A stretch of DNA of 34,092 nucleotides from Rickettsiales bacterium (GTDB lineage Bacteria; Pseudomonadota; Alphaproteobacteria; Rickettsiales; Rickettsiaceae). Positions 16,231-25,392 of the stretch are shown here, piece after piece. Position 1 is the stretch's first letter, and each line of letters starts with the position of its first letter. The position numbers were made by a program, and so were the translations under genes. The notes under the pieces are model-generated. The model saw nothing but the letters and a program-made list of their open reading frames with translations, did no database searches and was not told the origin of the DNA. The stretch lies in NCBI GenBank assembly GCA_003963235.1, contig RXKF01000022.1, positions 1 through 34,092 of the forward strand, written 5' to 3'.

Positions 16231-16671
16231 TTACCTAGTTTTTTTTGGATATTGAAAACGAACTACATATACTAAATCTTTCTCATTCCCACTTTCTAAT
16301 TCTTGAGCAATGATATCAAATTGATATGTTTTTTTATTAGTAATAATAGTCATATTTGTTCTAATATTGCGTTCTAATGGTTTAATGAATAATTTATTGC
16401 CTAATGGTGTGATTTTCCAAGCATAAGAGTCGCCTAAAGTAATAGTTTCAATAGATTCGTTTTTTGCAAATTCAATATGTGATTGAAAGCCATAATGAAG
16501 GACTAAAAGATAAATATCATTAGGGCTATAAATATAAGTTTTAATCCTACTGTCTGTTATTATTGGATCATCATAGATTTGTTCTCTGTCTATTATTGAA
16601 TCATCATAAATTTTAGCATTAGCAATTAAACTTGAAAAAATTAATAAAATTATAACTCTAGTTACTATCAT
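16231..16671 (-). CDS. virB9: Short VirB9-like protein lacking the C-terminal domain
   Basis: The protein starts with a signal peptide (MIVTRVIILLIFSSLIANA) and, at 146 residues, contains only the N-terminal VirB9 domain (SRIKTYIYSPNDIYLLVLHY, then the region with SYAWKITPLGNKLFIKPLE and TNMTIITNKKTYQFDI). Full VirB9 proteins are near 270-290 residues, with a C-terminal domain that pairs with VirB7 and enters the outer-membrane core; here it is cleanly missing. An IYDDxII stretch is repeated near the mature N-terminus. The start overlaps the virB8 end by 14 bases and virB10 begins 3 bases on, so this is an intact operon member. Rickettsiales are known to carry two VirB9 forms, one of them short. 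Confidence 0.82.
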   Translation of the reverse strand: MIVTRVIILLIFSSLIANAKIYDDSIIDREQIYDDPIITDSRIKTYIYSPNDIYLLVLHYGFQSHIEFAKNESIETITLGDSYAWKITPLGNKLFIKPLERNIRTNMTIITNKKTYQFDIIAQELESGNEKDLVYVVRFQYPKKTR

Positions 16672-17386
16672 CGTCTACCCTATAACCTGTTACTTGAAAT
16701 CCAACTGGATTTATATCTTTATCTGATTCGGTTAATGCGAGTGGTACATACCTAAATTCAACCACTGCAATTCTATTAAATACTTTTTTAGCGCCAGATG
16801 TTTCGTTTATTGAAAATCTAAGCATAAATTTTGTGTCTGAAAGCTTAGACCAAGATTTTACTAGTAAAAAAGTTGTGTTTTTTTGTCCATATTTTATACG
16901 AGGATCAATTGATTCATTCTTGATATAATTTCTATAATCCCAATAAATTGCGTTATTTGAAAGTAATCTAATTATTTTTTTAGCTCCAGTGTCAAAATCA
17001 ACTGGATTGTATGTTTCTCTGGCAATAACATATTTTTTTATAAAATATTGTGCCATTGCTTCGTTGCCACTTAGTACATTTGAAGACATTGGATTTACAA
17101 TCTGAGCAACGCCTGTTGTATCGTCAATTTGTATTACAAACGGATCAAATCTTTTAGCGTTGACTACGTAAGCTATCACGCCAATTGAAATAATTGATAA
17201 AATTAATAAAATTAATAATAGTAAAAATAATAGATTGCGCTGAACTGTAATATTGTCATAACGTTCTTCGTACCAATTATTTAAAGGTTTTTCCTGAGCT
17301 GATATAGCATTTTTATTAGTTAACTCATTACTTTCATTTAGCGTGTTATTTTTATTTTTGCTAAAAAAATCACTTATTTTTTTCAT
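16658..17386 (-). CDS. virB8: Type IV secretion inner-membrane protein VirB8
   Basis: VirB8 is a bitopic inner-membrane scaffold protein with a periplasmic NTF2-like domain that nucleates the secretion machine. The sequence shows a polar cytoplasmic tail with NWYEERYDN, one membrane helix (about 51-75), the periplasmic start DPFVIQIDDTTGVAQIVNP, and the NPxG motif (N226-G229) near the C-terminus. Length is 242 residues. It is the first vir gene of this run, 177 bases downstream of the methyltransferase gene on the same strand. The rickettsial systems usually have two VirB8 copies; only one is here. Confidence 0.93.
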   Translation of the reverse strand: MKKISDFFSKNKNNTLNESNELTNKNAISAQEKPLNNWYEERYDNITVQRNLLFLLLLILLILSIISIGVIAYVVNAKRFDPFVIQIDDTTGVAQIVNPMSSNVLSGNEAMAQYFIKKYVIARETYNPVDFDTGAKKIIRLLSNNAIYWDYRNYIKNESIDPRIKYGQKNTTFLLVKSWSKLSDTKFMLRFSINETSGAKKVFNRIAVVEFRYVPLALTESDKDINPVGFQVTGYRVDDDSN

Positions 17387-17563
17387 GTCTATAATTAAAA
17401 CAACCTAGAAAAATTATTTACAACTAGTTTATTATGTAGCATTTATTTAATTAAAATAAATAAAAACATTATTAAACATGAAATAGTTATAACTTTTTTT
17501 ATTAAAAGTTGTTTTTTAAGCGCGACATTTGATTCAACAGAATTTAATTTAAGAATTTCTAAG

Positions 17564-18298
17564 TTAAATTTTGAATAAATAAAATATTATACTAGCGGCA
17601 TTAGAAGCATTTAAACTCTCAACTTTCGAAGATATCGGGATATTGACAAGAAAATCACATGATTGAGATGTTAATTTACGCATGCCTTTGCCTTCTGAAC
17701 CAATTATGATAGCAATTTTATCGATATTTATAATTTGATCTATATTTTGATTACCTTTGGCGTCGAGACCTATTATCCAAAATCCATTATCTTTTAAATA
17801 TTTTATGGATTGCTGTAGATTTGTTACTTTGGCAATTTGTACTAATTCTAAAGAGCCACAAGCAGTTTTTGCTATAGTTGCATTTTCATCAGGAGAATTA
17901 TCCTTAGGCATGATAATCTTATCAATACCAAAGGCAGCAGCGCTTCTAATGATGGCACCAATATTTTGAGGGTCACAAATTTGATCAAGAATAACTATTC
18001 GATCCTTGCTTGAGCTAAACTTCAGATCTTCTATATTTTTTTTAAATATACTATCTACTAAGGCGATAACCCCTTGATGTAATTGGTCTTTGCCGATTTT
18101 TTGAGTGATAAAATTATTATCAACAACTTCTATTTGGTAATTTTTTATATTTTGCTTTAAAATGTGCTCTTGCTTGCTTAAACAAAATATTTTTTTTACG
18201 TTGCGATTTTTGTTATGCGCAGCTGCAATAACAGCGTGCATTCCATAAATATAATATTGTGTTTTATTAAAGGTATTAATTTTATTCTTACTAACCAT
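17564..18298 (-). CDS. rlmB: SpoU/TrmH-family RNA 2'-O-methyltransferase (RlmB type)
   Basis: The N-terminal substrate-binding domain (YYIYGMHAVIAAAHNKNRNV, about residues 14-33) is that of RlmB, which methylates a ribose in the 23S rRNA peptidyl-transferase loop. The catalytic domain has the three knot motifs of the family: DQICDPQNIGAIIRSAAAFG, IIIGSEGKGM, and IPISSKVESLNASNAASI, which form the S-adenosylmethionine site. Length 244 residues. It lies 183 bases from the oppositely oriented tRNA-Tyr. RlmB is the best match, but related TrmH-type enzymes cannot be fully excluded. Confidence 0.85.
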   Translation of the reverse strand: MVSKNKINTFNKTQYYIYGMHAVIAAAHNKNRNVKKIFCLSKQEHILKQNIKNYQIEVVDNNFITQKIGKDQLHQGVIALVDSIFKKNIEDLKFSSSKDRIVILDQICDPQNIGAIIRSAAAFGIDKIIMPKDNSPDENATIAKTACGSLELVQIAKVTNLQQSIKYLKDNGFWIIGLDAKGNQNIDQIINIDKIAIIIGSEGKGMRKLTSQSCDFLVNIPISSKVESLNASNAASIIFYLFKI

Positions 18299-18436
18299 AA
18301 TATCTATGACTTTAAACTAAAAAATTGTTCTTGACATAATCTACTATTTATTATAAAAACTTACAACTAAACATTTAAACATATTACCCCAAAAGGGTAG
18401 AAAAAGCTTAAGAATACGTTTACTGTGAAATAGCTC

Positions 18437-18465
18437 TTGTAATTATTTATCAAGTGGTCTATTTT
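18437..18465 (+). promoter_or_regulatory. Predicted promoter for tRNA-Tyr, tRNA-Gly and tuf
   Basis: TTGTAA (18437-18442), a 17-base spacer and TATTTT (18460-18465) place a transcription start about 10 bases before tRNA-Tyr. A consensus TTGACA at 18331-18336, with TAAAAA 17 bases later, is a further candidate about 120 bases upstream. Neither is proven. Confidence 0.4.
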
Positions 18466-18481
18466 GCAATGAGTTTTATCT

Positions 18482-18567
18482 GGAGGAGTGGCCGAGTGGT
18501 CAATGGCAGCAGACTGTAAATCTGCCCGCGTATGCGTTCGAAGGTTCGAATCCTTCTTCCTCCACCA
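18482..18567 (+). tRNA. tRNA-Tyr, anticodon GTA
   Basis: A class II tRNA: acceptor GGAGGAG with TTCCTCC, D-arm with the GG of GAGTGGTCAATGGC, anticodon loop with GTA (CAGACTGTAAATCTG), long variable arm, and T-arm AGG-TTCGAAT-CCT. Discriminator A is at 18564 and the CCA end is encoded. The tRNA-Gly gene follows 33 bases later. Confidence 0.97.
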
Positions 18568-18600
18568 TAGCTCTTGAGCGTTGGTTTTTGGTAAAGTATA

Positions 18601-18674
18601 GCGGGTGTAGCTCAATGGTAGAGCCCCAGCCTTCCAAGCTGGTCGCGTGGGTTCGATTCCCATCACCCGCTCCA
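18601..18674 (+). tRNA. tRNA-Gly, anticodon TCC
   Basis: The acceptor GCGGGTG pairs with CACCCGC, the anticodon stem CAGC/GCTG carries the loop CTTCCAA (anticodon TCC, reads GGA/GGG), and the T-arm is TGGG-TTCGATT-CCCA. The discriminator is T at 18671, and CCA is encoded. It precedes tuf by 77 bases and is probably processed from the same precursor. Confidence 0.97.
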
Positions 18675-18751
18675 TTGCTTTTATTTTAAAGTGGTGGAAA
18701 TTTAAGTAATGGTTAATTTATTAAACTTTGATATTTTTCAGGAGAAAAGTT

Positions 18752-19930
18752 ATGGCAAAGGCAAAATTTGAGCGGAATAAACCGCACTGTAATATTGGAA
18801 CCATTGGTCACGTTGATCATGGTAAAACTTCACTTACTGCCGCGATTACACTTGTGTTGTCAAAAACAGGTCAAGCAGTAGCGACTAAGTATGATGAAAT
18901 TGATGGAGCTCCTGAAGAAAGAGAAAGGGGGATTACAATTTCTACTGCTCACGTGGAATATGAAACAGATAAAAGACACTACGCGCACGTTGACTGTCCG
19001 GGGCACGCTGACTATGTAAAGAACATGATCACAGGTGCGGCTCAAATGGATGGAGCGATCTTGGTTGTTTCTGCTGCGGATGGTCCTATGCCACAAACAA
19101 GAGAACATATTCTTCTTGCTCGTCAGGTTGGTGTTCCATCGCTTGTGGTATTCTTAAATAAAGTTGATCAAGTTGATGATCCAGAGCTTTTAGAATTAGT
19201 AGAAATGGAAGTAAGAGAATTACTGTCAGCTTATGATTTTCCTGGCGATGATATTCCTGTTATTAAAGGATCAGCGCTAAATGTTCTGAATGGCACTGAC
19301 GAGTCATGTATTAAAGAATTAATGGATGCTGTTGATTCATATATTCCGCAACCTGAAAGAGAGCTTGATAAATCTTTCTTAATGCCGGTTGAGGATGTAT
19401 TTTCTATTTCTGGTCGCGGAACTGTTGTTACAGGTAGAATTGAGCAAGGTGTAATTAAAGTTGGTGAAGAGATCGAGATTGTTGGTATTAGACCTACTGC
19501 GAAAACAACTTGTACTGGTGTTGAGATGTTTAAAAAGCTACTTGATTCAGGTCAAGCTGGTGATAACGTTGGTATTTTGCTACGTGGTACTAAGAGAGAA
19601 GATGTTCTTAGAGGTCAAGTTTTAGCTAAACCAGGATCAATCACTCCGCATACTGAATTTGAAGCTGAAATATATGTTTTAAGTAAGGATGAAGGTGGTC
19701 GCCACACTCCATTCTTTAAAAACTATCGTCCACAATTCTATTTCAGAACAACAGACGTGACTGGTGAAATTGAATTACCAGAAGGTAAGGAAATGGTGAT
19801 GCCAGGTGATAATACAAAAATTGTTGTTAAAATGATTTCACCTGTTGCTATGGATGAAGGTCTACGCTTTGCTATACGTGAAGGTGGTAGAACTGTTGGT
19901 GCTGGTGTAGTATCAAAAATAATAAAATAA
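18752..19930 (+). CDS. tuf: Elongation factor Tu
   Basis: EF-Tu is the GTPase that brings aminoacyl-tRNA to the ribosome. All G motifs are present: GHVDHGKT (G1), the switch I region [15 protein letters not shown] (G3), NKVD (G4) and GSAL (G5), then domains 2 and 3 to the typical end [11 protein letters not shown] choose the ATG at 18752 because AGGAG (18740-18744) is 7 bases upstream and EF-Tu proteins start MAKAKFER; the earlier frame adds eight foreign residues. Length 392. Upstream are tRNA-Tyr and tRNA-Gly, and downstream rpsJ; rpsL, rpsG and fusA are absent. G+C is somewhat higher than in neighbouring genes, as expected for a highly expressed one. Confidence 0.98.
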   Translation: MAKAKFERNKPHCNIGTIGHVDHGKTSLTAAITLVLSKTGQAVATKYDEIDGAPEERERGITISTAHVEYETDKRHYAHVDCPGHADYVKNMITGAAQMDGAILVVSAADGPMPQTREHILLARQVGVPSLVVFLNKVDQVDDPELLELVEMEVRELLSAYDFPGDDIPVIKGSALNVLNGTDESCIKELMDAVDSYIPQPERELDKSFLMPVEDVFSISGRGTVVTGRIEQGVIKVGEEIEIVGIRPTAKTTCTGVEMFKKLLDSGQAGDNVGILLRGTKREDVLRGQVLAKPGSITPHTEFEAEIYVLSKDEGGRHTPFFKNYRPQFYFRTTDVTGEIELPEGKEMVMPGDNTKIVVKMISPVAMDEGLRFAIREGGRTVGAGVVSKIIK

Positions 19931-19938
19931 GCTTTTGT

Positions 19939-19976
19939 TTATAGAGTTCAATAACTAATTTTATTGAACTCTATAA
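19939..19976. terminator. 16-base perfect hairpin after tuf
   Basis: TTATAGAGTTCAATAA and its exact reverse complement are separated by the 6-base loop CTAATT, starting 9 bases past the tuf stop. The stem is the longest in the window. The following bases are CTTAAG and not a T-run, so termination by itself would be inefficient. It may act as partial terminator or RNA-processing site separating tuf from the ribosomal operon. Confidence 0.5.
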
Positions 19977-20034
19977 CTTAAGTTAGTAACTTTTTTTGGC
20001 GTAAAGCCTAGGCTGTTTAAAATAAAGGTTGATA

Positions 20035-20352
20035 ATGAATAATCAAAAAATAAAAATTACACTAAAAGCTTTTGACCATCGTTCATTAGAGCATGCAACA
20101 GGTGAAATTGTGAGTGCAGTTAAACGCACTGGTGCGAATGTAAGCGGTCCAATTCCACTTCCAAGACATATTGAAAGATTTACTGTTATTAGAGGTCCTC
20201 ACGTTCATAAAAAATCAAGAGAGCAATTTGAGATCAGAACCCAAAAAAGATTAGTGATTATTAATTATCCTACTCCGCAAACTGTCGAGGCTTTAAGAAA
20301 AGTCGACTTACCGGCTGGCGTAGATGTTGAAATAAAATTGGTGAGTGCTTAA
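20035..20352 (+). CDS. rpsJ: Small-subunit ribosomal protein uS10
   Basis: S10 binds in the head of the 30S subunit and, with NusB, serves in antitermination. The family signature [20 protein letters not shown] covers about residues 37-56, with [16 protein letters not shown] next. The ATG at 20035 has AAGG six bases upstream; a TTG two codons earlier is not needed. 105 residues, normal. First gene of the S10 part of the superoperon. Confidence 0.97.
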   Translation: MNNQKIKITLKAFDHRSLEHATGEIVSAVKRTGANVSGPIPLPRHIERFTVIRGPHVHKKSREQFEIRTQKRLVIINYPTPQTVEALRKVDLPAGVDVEIKLVSA

Positions 20353-20353
20353 A

Positions 20354-20998
20354 ATGAGAATAGGTTTAATTGCAAAAAAAATGGGCATGAGCTCGATGTT
20401 TACTGAGCAAGGTCAAAGAATTACTTTGACATTCCTGCAATTAGAAGATTGCCAAGTAGTAGGTCAAAAAACTATTAGTAAAGATGGCTATACTGCTGTA
20501 GTACTTGGTTCTACTTTGCAAAAGGTGTCTAAAGTTTCGAAGCCAATGAAGCAAGTATTTGCTAATGCCAATGTTGAGCCAAGAGTTTTGTTAAAAGAAT
20601 TCAGAGTGACTGAAGATAATATGTTGCCAGTTGGCACTGAAGTTAAAGCTAGTCATTTTAAAATTGGTCAATTTATTGATATAACTGGTAGATCAATTGG
20701 TAAAGGTTTTGCTGGTGGGATGAAAAGACATAATTTTCGTGGTTTAGAGGCGTCGCATGGTGTTTCTGTATCTCACCGTTCACATGGTTCAACTGGCCAA
20801 TGCCAAGATCCTGGGAAAGTGTTTAAAGGTAAAAAGATGGCTGGTCACTTAGGTGATGAAAATGTAACAATTCAAAATCTTAAGATTGTTGCTACTGATG
20901 ATGAAAAGGGCATAATAATAGTTTCGGGAAATGTTCCTGGTTCTAAAGGTAAATATATATTTATCAAGGATGCTGTAAAAAAAGCAATGATTGCTTAA
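20354..20998 (+). CDS. rplC: Large-subunit ribosomal protein uL3
   Basis: L3 reaches into the peptidyl-transferase centre of the 50S subunit. The sequence begins [20 protein letters not shown] and has the conserved loop [20 protein letters not shown], followed by [10 protein letters not shown] (containing the glutamine that PrmB methylates) and [17 protein letters not shown]. The ATG at 20354 follows the rpsJ stop by one base, with a GGTGAG site inside rpsJ. 214 residues. Confidence 0.97.
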   Translation: MRIGLIAKKMGMSSMFTEQGQRITLTFLQLEDCQVVGQKTISKDGYTAVVLGSTLQKVSKVSKPMKQVFANANVEPRVLLKEFRVTEDNMLPVGTEVKASHFKIGQFIDITGRSIGKGFAGGMKRHNFRGLEASHGVSVSHRSHGSTGQCQDPGKVFKGKKMAGHLGDENVTIQNLKIVATDDEKGIIIVSGNVPGSKGKYIFIKDAVKKAMIA

Positions 20999-21031
20999 GA
21001 TATTGGTTTTAGGTGAAATTAGGTAAAAAAT

Positions 21032-21652
21032 ATGAAAGCTAATTTAGTAAGTTTTGAAAATAAAGTGGTTGGTGAGGTTTCCCTGACAGACTATATTTTT
21101 GGACTAGAGGCAAGGGAAGATATTGTTAAAAGAGTTATTGATTGGCAACGTGCCAAAAGTAGAAGTGGAACTCACTCAGTAAAAACTGTAGGAGAAGTTT
21201 CTGGCTCTAATAAAAAGCCTTTTAAACAAAAAGGAACAGGTAATGCAAGGCAGGGTAACATTCGAGGCATTCAACGCCGTGGTGGTGGTGTTGCGCATGG
21301 TCCGCAAGTTAGATCACATGAAACGCAATTACAGAAAAAAGTAAGAAGACTTGGTCTTAGACATGCTTTATCTGCTAAACTATCTGAAGGTTCTTTATAT
21401 TTTGTTGACTCGATTAGCATGAGTCAGCCTAAAACTGCTGAATTAATAAAATCATTGAAAAATTTTGGTACTGGTAAGTTTTTTCTTATTCAAGGTAATG
21501 TTGAAGATAATAACTTGAAATTATCTGCTGCTAATGCTATTAATGCACATGTAGTACCAGTTATTGGCGCAAATGTTTATGACATTGTAAAAAGCGACCA
21601 TGTTTTAATATCTAAAGATGCATTACCATTTTTAGAGGAGAGATTAAAATAA
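21032..21652 (+). CDS. rplD: Large-subunit ribosomal protein uL4
   Basis: L4 lines the peptide exit tunnel. The extended tunnel loop is visible as KPFKQKGTGNARQGNIRGIQ, then RRGGGVAHGPQVRSH. 206 residues. The stop overlaps the rplW start by one base (TAATG). In E. coli L4 represses its own operon; no matching leader is evident here. Confidence 0.96.
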   Translation: MKANLVSFENKVVGEVSLTDYIFGLEAREDIVKRVIDWQRAKSRSGTHSVKTVGEVSGSNKKPFKQKGTGNARQGNIRGIQRRGGGVAHGPQVRSHETQLQKKVRRLGLRHALSAKLSEGSLYFVDSISMSQPKTAELIKSLKNFGTGKFFLIQGNVEDNNLKLSAANAINAHVVPVIGANVYDIVKSDHVLISKDALPFLEERLK

Positions 21653-21945
21653 TGACAAAAATAAAATATGATTTAATTAAAAAGCCTTTAATTACAGAAA
21701 AGTCAACTGTTCTTAATGAGCAACAAAAGTACGTCTTTGAAGTAATTCCTGCAGCAAATAAATATTCAATTAAAAAAGCGATTGAAGAGATTTTTGAAGT
21801 GAAAGTTAAGGCAGTAAATGTGCTTAACCAAAAAGGAAAAGTAAAAAAATTTAAGGGAACAATAGGTCGTCGTTCTGATGTTAAGAAAGCAATTGTAACA
21901 TTAGAAAAAGATTATACTATTGATTTAGCTGGAGGTATTAAATAA
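21652..21945 (+). CDS. rplW: Large-subunit ribosomal protein uL23
   Basis: L23 sits at the tunnel exit and is the docking point for trigger factor and SRP. Conserved parts are [11 protein letters not shown] at the N-terminus, [20 protein letters not shown] with [10 protein letters not shown], and the [20 protein letters not shown] loop. 97 residues. It overlaps both rplD and rplB by one base (TAATG at each end), so translation of the three is coupled. Confidence 0.96.
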   Translation: MTKIKYDLIKKPLITEKSTVLNEQQKYVFEVIPAANKYSIKKAIEEIFEVKVKAVNVLNQKGKVKKFKGTIGRRSDVKKAIVTLEKDYTIDLAGGIK

Positions 21946-22772
21946 TGGCATTAAAAAAATATAATCCTGTTACACCTTCACAAAGAGGTTTGGTTAGAGT
22001 TGACAGAAGCGAGTTATGGAAAGGTGGTCCATTAAAAAGCCTTACTAGAGGTATTTCAAAAACTGGTGGTAGAAACAATTTAGGAAGAATAACCTCGCGT
22101 CATATTGGTGGTGGTCATAAAAAACTTTATAGATTTATTGACTTTAAGAGAAATAAGTTCGATAGTATAGCGACAATTGAGCGTATCGAGTATGATCCAA
22201 ACAGAACAGCTTATATTGCTTTGATTAAATATGAAGATGGTGAACTATCATACATCCTAGCGCCAGCGAAATTAAAACAAGGTGATAAAATAGTTTCTGG
22301 ATCAAATGTTGATATTAAAATTGGAAATAGTTTGCCTATGCAAAATATTCCAGTTGGAACTATAATACATAATATTGAAATGAAGCCAGGTAAAGGTGGG
22401 CAGATTGCGAGATCAGCGGGTGCGTCAGCTAGTTTAGTTGGTAAAGATTCTGGTTTTGCTCAGATAAAATTAGCTTCAGGTGAGCTACGTGTTGTGCCAT
22501 TAAATTGTATGGCTACAATTGGAACATTATCTAATGCTGAAAAAAAGAATACGATAATTGGTAAGGCTGGTAGAAACGTGTGGCTTGGTAAGCGTCCTCA
22601 TGTTAGAGGTGTAGCGATGAATCCAGTTGATCACCCACATGGCGGTGGTGAGGGCAAAACTTCTGGTGGACGTCACCCTGTAACTCCTTGGGGTAAACCA
22701 ACCAAAGGTAAAAAAACGCGTAAGAATAAGTCTACGTCTAAGTTTATATTGAAAAGAAAAACGAAAAAATAG
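21945..22772 (+). CDS. rplB: Large-subunit ribosomal protein uL2
   Basis: L2 is needed for subunit association and the peptidyl-transferase region. Conserved signatures include [20 protein letters not shown] near 64-83 and [13 protein letters not shown] with the conserved His near the C-terminus, followed by the basic tail [20 protein letters not shown]. 275 residues, standard length. Confidence 0.98.
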   Translation: MALKKYNPVTPSQRGLVRVDRSELWKGGPLKSLTRGISKTGGRNNLGRITSRHIGGGHKKLYRFIDFKRNKFDSIATIERIEYDPNRTAYIALIKYEDGELSYILAPAKLKQGDKIVSGSNVDIKIGNSLPMQNIPVGTIIHNIEMKPGKGGQIARSAGASASLVGKDSGFAQIKLASGELRVVPLNCMATIGTLSNAEKKNTIIGKAGRNVWLGKRPHVRGVAMNPVDHPHGGGEGKTSGGRHPVTPWGKPTKGKKTRKNKSTSKFILKRKTKK

Positions 22773-22783
22773 GTGAATGAAAT

Positions 22784-23062
22784 ATGACACGTTCAGTATG
22801 GAAAGGACCTTTTGTAGATGGTTATTTATTAACTAAGGTGCAAAAATTAATGGATTTAGGTAGTAAAGATATTATTAAAACTTGGTCCAGAAGGTCGACA
22901 ATTTTACCAATGTTTGTTGGTTATACATTTGCAGTGCATAATGGAAATAAATTTATTCCAGTTGCAGTCACAGAAGAAATGGTTGGTCAAAAGCTTGGTG
23001 CTTTTGCTCCGACTCGTACTTATTATGGTCATGGTGCGGACAAAAAAGCAAAAAGAAAATAG
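22784..23062 (+). CDS. rpsS: Small-subunit ribosomal protein uS19
   Basis: S19 binds in the 30S head close to the A-site finger and pairs with S13. The family pattern is intact: [54 protein letters not shown], and [12 protein letters not shown]. 92 residues, standard. Confidence 0.97.
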   Translation: MTRSVWKGPFVDGYLLTKVQKLMDLGSKDIIKTWSRRSTILPMFVGYTFAVHNGNKFIPVAVTEEMVGQKLGAFAPTRTYYGHGADKKAKRK

Positions 23063-23074
23063 AGACAGGTTTAA

Positions 23075-23425
23075 ATGAGTAGTTTATCAGCAAAGGCTTC
23101 AATTATACGTTTAAGAACTAGCCCTCAAAAGCTAAATTTAGTGGCTGCAGTTATTAGAAATATGAAAGTATCGGAAGCATTAGTACAATTGACTTTTTCT
23201 CCAAAGCGTATAGCTTACGATGTAAAAAAATGTTTACAATCAGCTATTGCTAATGCAGAAAATAATATGGGTCTTGATATTGATAGTTTGATTGTTAGCT
23301 CAGCTACTGTAGGAAGATCAATTGTAATGAAAAGATTCAGAGCCAGAGCTAGAGGCAGAGGCGCAAAAATTACTAAACCATTTAGTAATTTATACATAAC
23401 AGTATCTGAAAGAGAGGAGAGATAA
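23075..23425 (+). CDS. rplV: Large-subunit ribosomal protein uL22
   Basis: L22 contacts all 23S rRNA domains and its hairpin lines the exit tunnel. Marks are [20 protein letters not shown] sequence near 12-28 ([17 protein letters not shown]) and the C-terminal hairpin [20 protein letters not shown], where macrolide-resistance changes are known in other species. 116 residues. rpsC begins two bases after its stop. Confidence 0.96.
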   Translation: MSSLSAKASIIRLRTSPQKLNLVAAVIRNMKVSEALVQLTFSPKRIAYDVKKCLQSAIANAENNMGLDIDSLIVSSATVGRSIVMKRFRARARGRGAKITKPFSNLYITVSEREER

Positions 23426-23426
23426 T

Positions 23427-24071
23427 ATGGGACAAAAAGTAAATCCTCATGGTTTTCGCGTAGGGCCTACTTTATTTAAAGGTTGGGAATCAGTTCTTTA
23501 TGCAGAGAAAGATTATGCTGAAAAATTGCATCAAGATTTAAAAATTAGAGCTTTGATTAACAAAAAATATAAATTAGCACAAGTTAGTAGAATAATTATT
23601 CAAAGACCAAGCAATAGTATTATTATAAATATACATGCAAAAAAACCTGGAATTATAATAGGAAAAAGTGGTGCTGATATTGAAAAACTAAAAATAGAAG
23701 TGCAAAAAATTGCTAATTCTGAGGTGTTTATTAATATTCATGAAATAAAAAAGCCTGGTCTAGATGCTATAAATACAGCTCAATCTATTACTCAACAGCT
23801 GGAGAATCGTATTTCGTTTAGGAAAGCAATGAAAACGGCAATTCAGAATTGTTTTAAGCAGGGTGGTAAAGGGATAAAGGTGGCTTGCTCTGGTCGTTTA
23901 GGCGGTGCAGAAATTGCTAGAACAGAATGGTATAGAGAAGGTAGGGTACCTCTTCACACACTTCGTGCTGATATCGATTATGGTGCAGCAGAAGCTTTAA
24001 CTACATATGGTATCATTGGCGTTAAAGTTTGGATATATAGAGGTGATTCTAATACACAAACAAAAAGATAA
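23427..24071 (+). CDS. rpsC: Small-subunit ribosomal protein uS3
   Basis: S3 forms part of the mRNA entry tunnel and helicase. [13 protein letters not shown] starts the protein, a KH domain with [18 protein letters not shown] lies near 67-84, and the C-terminal domain has [20 protein letters not shown] with [12 protein letters not shown]. The C-terminus ends soon after the core (214 residues; E. coli has 233). Confidence 0.97.
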   Translation: MGQKVNPHGFRVGPTLFKGWESVLYAEKDYAEKLHQDLKIRALINKKYKLAQVSRIIIQRPSNSIIINIHAKKPGIIIGKSGADIEKLKIEVQKIANSEVFINIHEIKKPGLDAINTAQSITQQLENRISFRKAMKTAIQNCFKQGGKGIKVACSGRLGGAEIARTEWYREGRVPLHTLRADIDYGAAEALTTYGIIGVKVWIYRGDSNTQTKR

Positions 24072-24100
24072 TTATTAATAATTAGATTGGAAGATTAACA

Positions 24101-24511
24101 ATGCTAGCTCCAAAAAAGCAAAAATTTAGAAAAGCTCATAAAGGCAGAGTTGCTGCAAAATCAAAGGCTGGGACGATGCTTAATTCTGGTATGTTCGGTT
24201 TGAAGTCAATAGATGGCTTACGCGTTACAGCTAGACAAATTGAAGCTGCTCGTCGTGCTGCTGTAAGGCATATGAAGAGACAAGGTAAATTCTTTATTAG
24301 AATTTTCCCAGATCTACCAGTATCCAAGAAGCCAAATGAGGTTCGTATGGGTAAAGGTAAAGGTTCTCCTGAATATTTCGCTGTGAGAGTTTCTCCAGGT
24401 AGGATAATGTTTGAAATTGATGGAGTGACAGAAGATGTGGCAAGAGTTGCTTTAACCCTTGCATCTGCAAAATTACCAGTAAGAACAAAAATAGTGCAAA
24501 GATATGAGTAA
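24101..24511 (+). CDS. rplP: Large-subunit ribosomal protein uL16
   Basis: L16 positions tRNA at the A site of the 50S subunit. It begins [16 protein letters not shown] and contains [20 protein letters not shown], then the conserved loop [20 protein letters not shown] that reaches the tRNA. 136 residues, standard. The end overlaps rpmC by eight bases. Confidence 0.97.
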   Translation: MLAPKKQKFRKAHKGRVAAKSKAGTMLNSGMFGLKSIDGLRVTARQIEAARRAAVRHMKRQGKFFIRIFPDLPVSKKPNEVRMGKGKGSPEYFAVRVSPGRIMFEIDGVTEDVARVALTLASAKLPVRTKIVQRYE

Positions 24512-24719
24512 AACAGAAATAAATACGGGATTGCTTTCTGGTCTTAGTGTTGAAAAACTAAGAGAAAAAATTGTTTCTCTTAAAAAAGAGCTTTTTAATT
24601 TAAGATTTCAAAAAACTTTAGGAGAACTAACAGATACTAGTGCTTTTTCAAAAGTTAGAAAGAACATCGCAAGAGTAAAAACTGAATTAATGAAAAGAAA
24701 AAGCGGGGAATCAAAATAA
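24504..24719 (+). CDS. rpmC: Large-subunit ribosomal protein uL29
   Basis: L29 is a two-helix protein near the tunnel exit. The family core is visible as [20 protein letters not shown] followed by [13 protein letters not shown]. 71 residues, at the long end for the family. The start lies inside rplP (8-base overlap), so translation is probably coupled. Confidence 0.95.
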   Translation: MSKTEINTGLLSGLSVEKLREKIVSLKKELFNLRFQKTLGELTDTSAFSKVRKNIARVKTELMKRKSGESK

Positions 24720-24720
24720 G

Positions 24721-24951
24721 ATGCCTAAAAGAATTTTGCAAGGAACTGTTGAAAGCGCAGCAAATAATAAAACTGTTTCAGTAAGAGTGGAAAGAACTTA
24801 TAGACATCCTTTATATAAAAAGACTGTAAGAAAATCTACTAAATATAGTGCGCATGATGAAAATAATGTGCATAAAGTTGGTGATAAAGTTAGAATTCAA
24901 GAGTGTCGTCCACTCTCTAAAACAAAATCATGGGTTGTGTTAAGTGAATAA
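24721..24951 (+). CDS. rpsQ: Small-subunit ribosomal protein uS17
   Basis: S17 is an early-assembly OB-fold protein of the 30S body. Signature parts are [20 protein letters not shown] and [19 protein letters not shown] with [20 protein letters not shown]. 76 residues, standard. A 72-base spacer follows before rplN, with no hairpin or gene in it; this is the usual S10/spc boundary. Confidence 0.96.
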   Translation: MPKRILQGTVESAANNKTVSVRVERTYRHPLYKKTVRKSTKYSAHDENNVHKVGDKVRIQECRPLSKTKSWVVLSE

Positions 24952-25023
24952 GTCGTTGACTTTTTTCTATAGTTTCTATATTTTGTCTTTTATTTAATGT
25001 GTAAAGAATTGGAAGTTTAAGTT

Positions 25024-25392
25024 ATGATTCAGATGCAGAGTAAACTGAATGTTGCTGATAACTCAGGTGGCAAAACAGTAATGTGTATTAAGGTGTTAGG
25101 TGGTTCTGCAAGAATGATCGCTCATTGTGGTGATATTATTGTAGTATCAATCAAGACAGCGTCTCCTGGTGGTAAAGTAAAAAAGGGTGAAGTACATAGA
25201 GGTATTATCGTACGAACAAAGAAGGGTGTTAGAAGGCCAGATGGCAGCACAATTCAATTTGATTCAAACTCTATAGTACTTATTAATAAACAGAATGAAC
25301 CTATTGGAACTAGGGTGTTTGGTCCTGTTCCGAGAGAATTACGCGGGAAAGGGTTCATGAAAATAATTTCTCTTGCGGAAGAGGTGATTTAA
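25024..25392 (+). CDS. rplN: Large-subunit ribosomal protein uL14
   Basis: L14 lies at the subunit interface. The sequence [20 protein letters not shown] and the block [20 protein letters not shown], with the terminus [23 protein letters not shown], are diagnostic. 122 residues, standard. First gene of the spc part; the rplX start directly follows the stop. Confidence 0.97.
   Translation: MIQMQSKLNVADNSGGKTVMCIKVLGGSARMIAHCGDIIVVSIKTASPGGKVKKGEVHRGIIVRTKKGVRRPDGSTIQFDSNSIVLINKQNEPIGTRVFGPVPRELRGKGFMKIISLAEEVI

Noticed and set aside
17443..17586. Open minus-strand frame in the rlmB-virB8 spacer, ending in a hydrophobic tail (SCLIMFLFILIK), considered as a VirB7 or tail-anchored protein
   Set aside because: It overlaps the rlmB end, has no start codon until the last few residues, no ribosome-binding site and no lipobox.
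18385..18405. Hairpin TACCC-CAAAA-GGGTA as a terminator
   Set aside because: The stem is only five bases and neither strand has a T-run after it.
18367..18675. Minus-strand frame beginning MERVMGIEPTRPAWKAGALP
   Set aside because: It runs antisense through tRNA-Tyr and tRNA-Gly; this sequence is a well-known false protein produced by tRNA genes.
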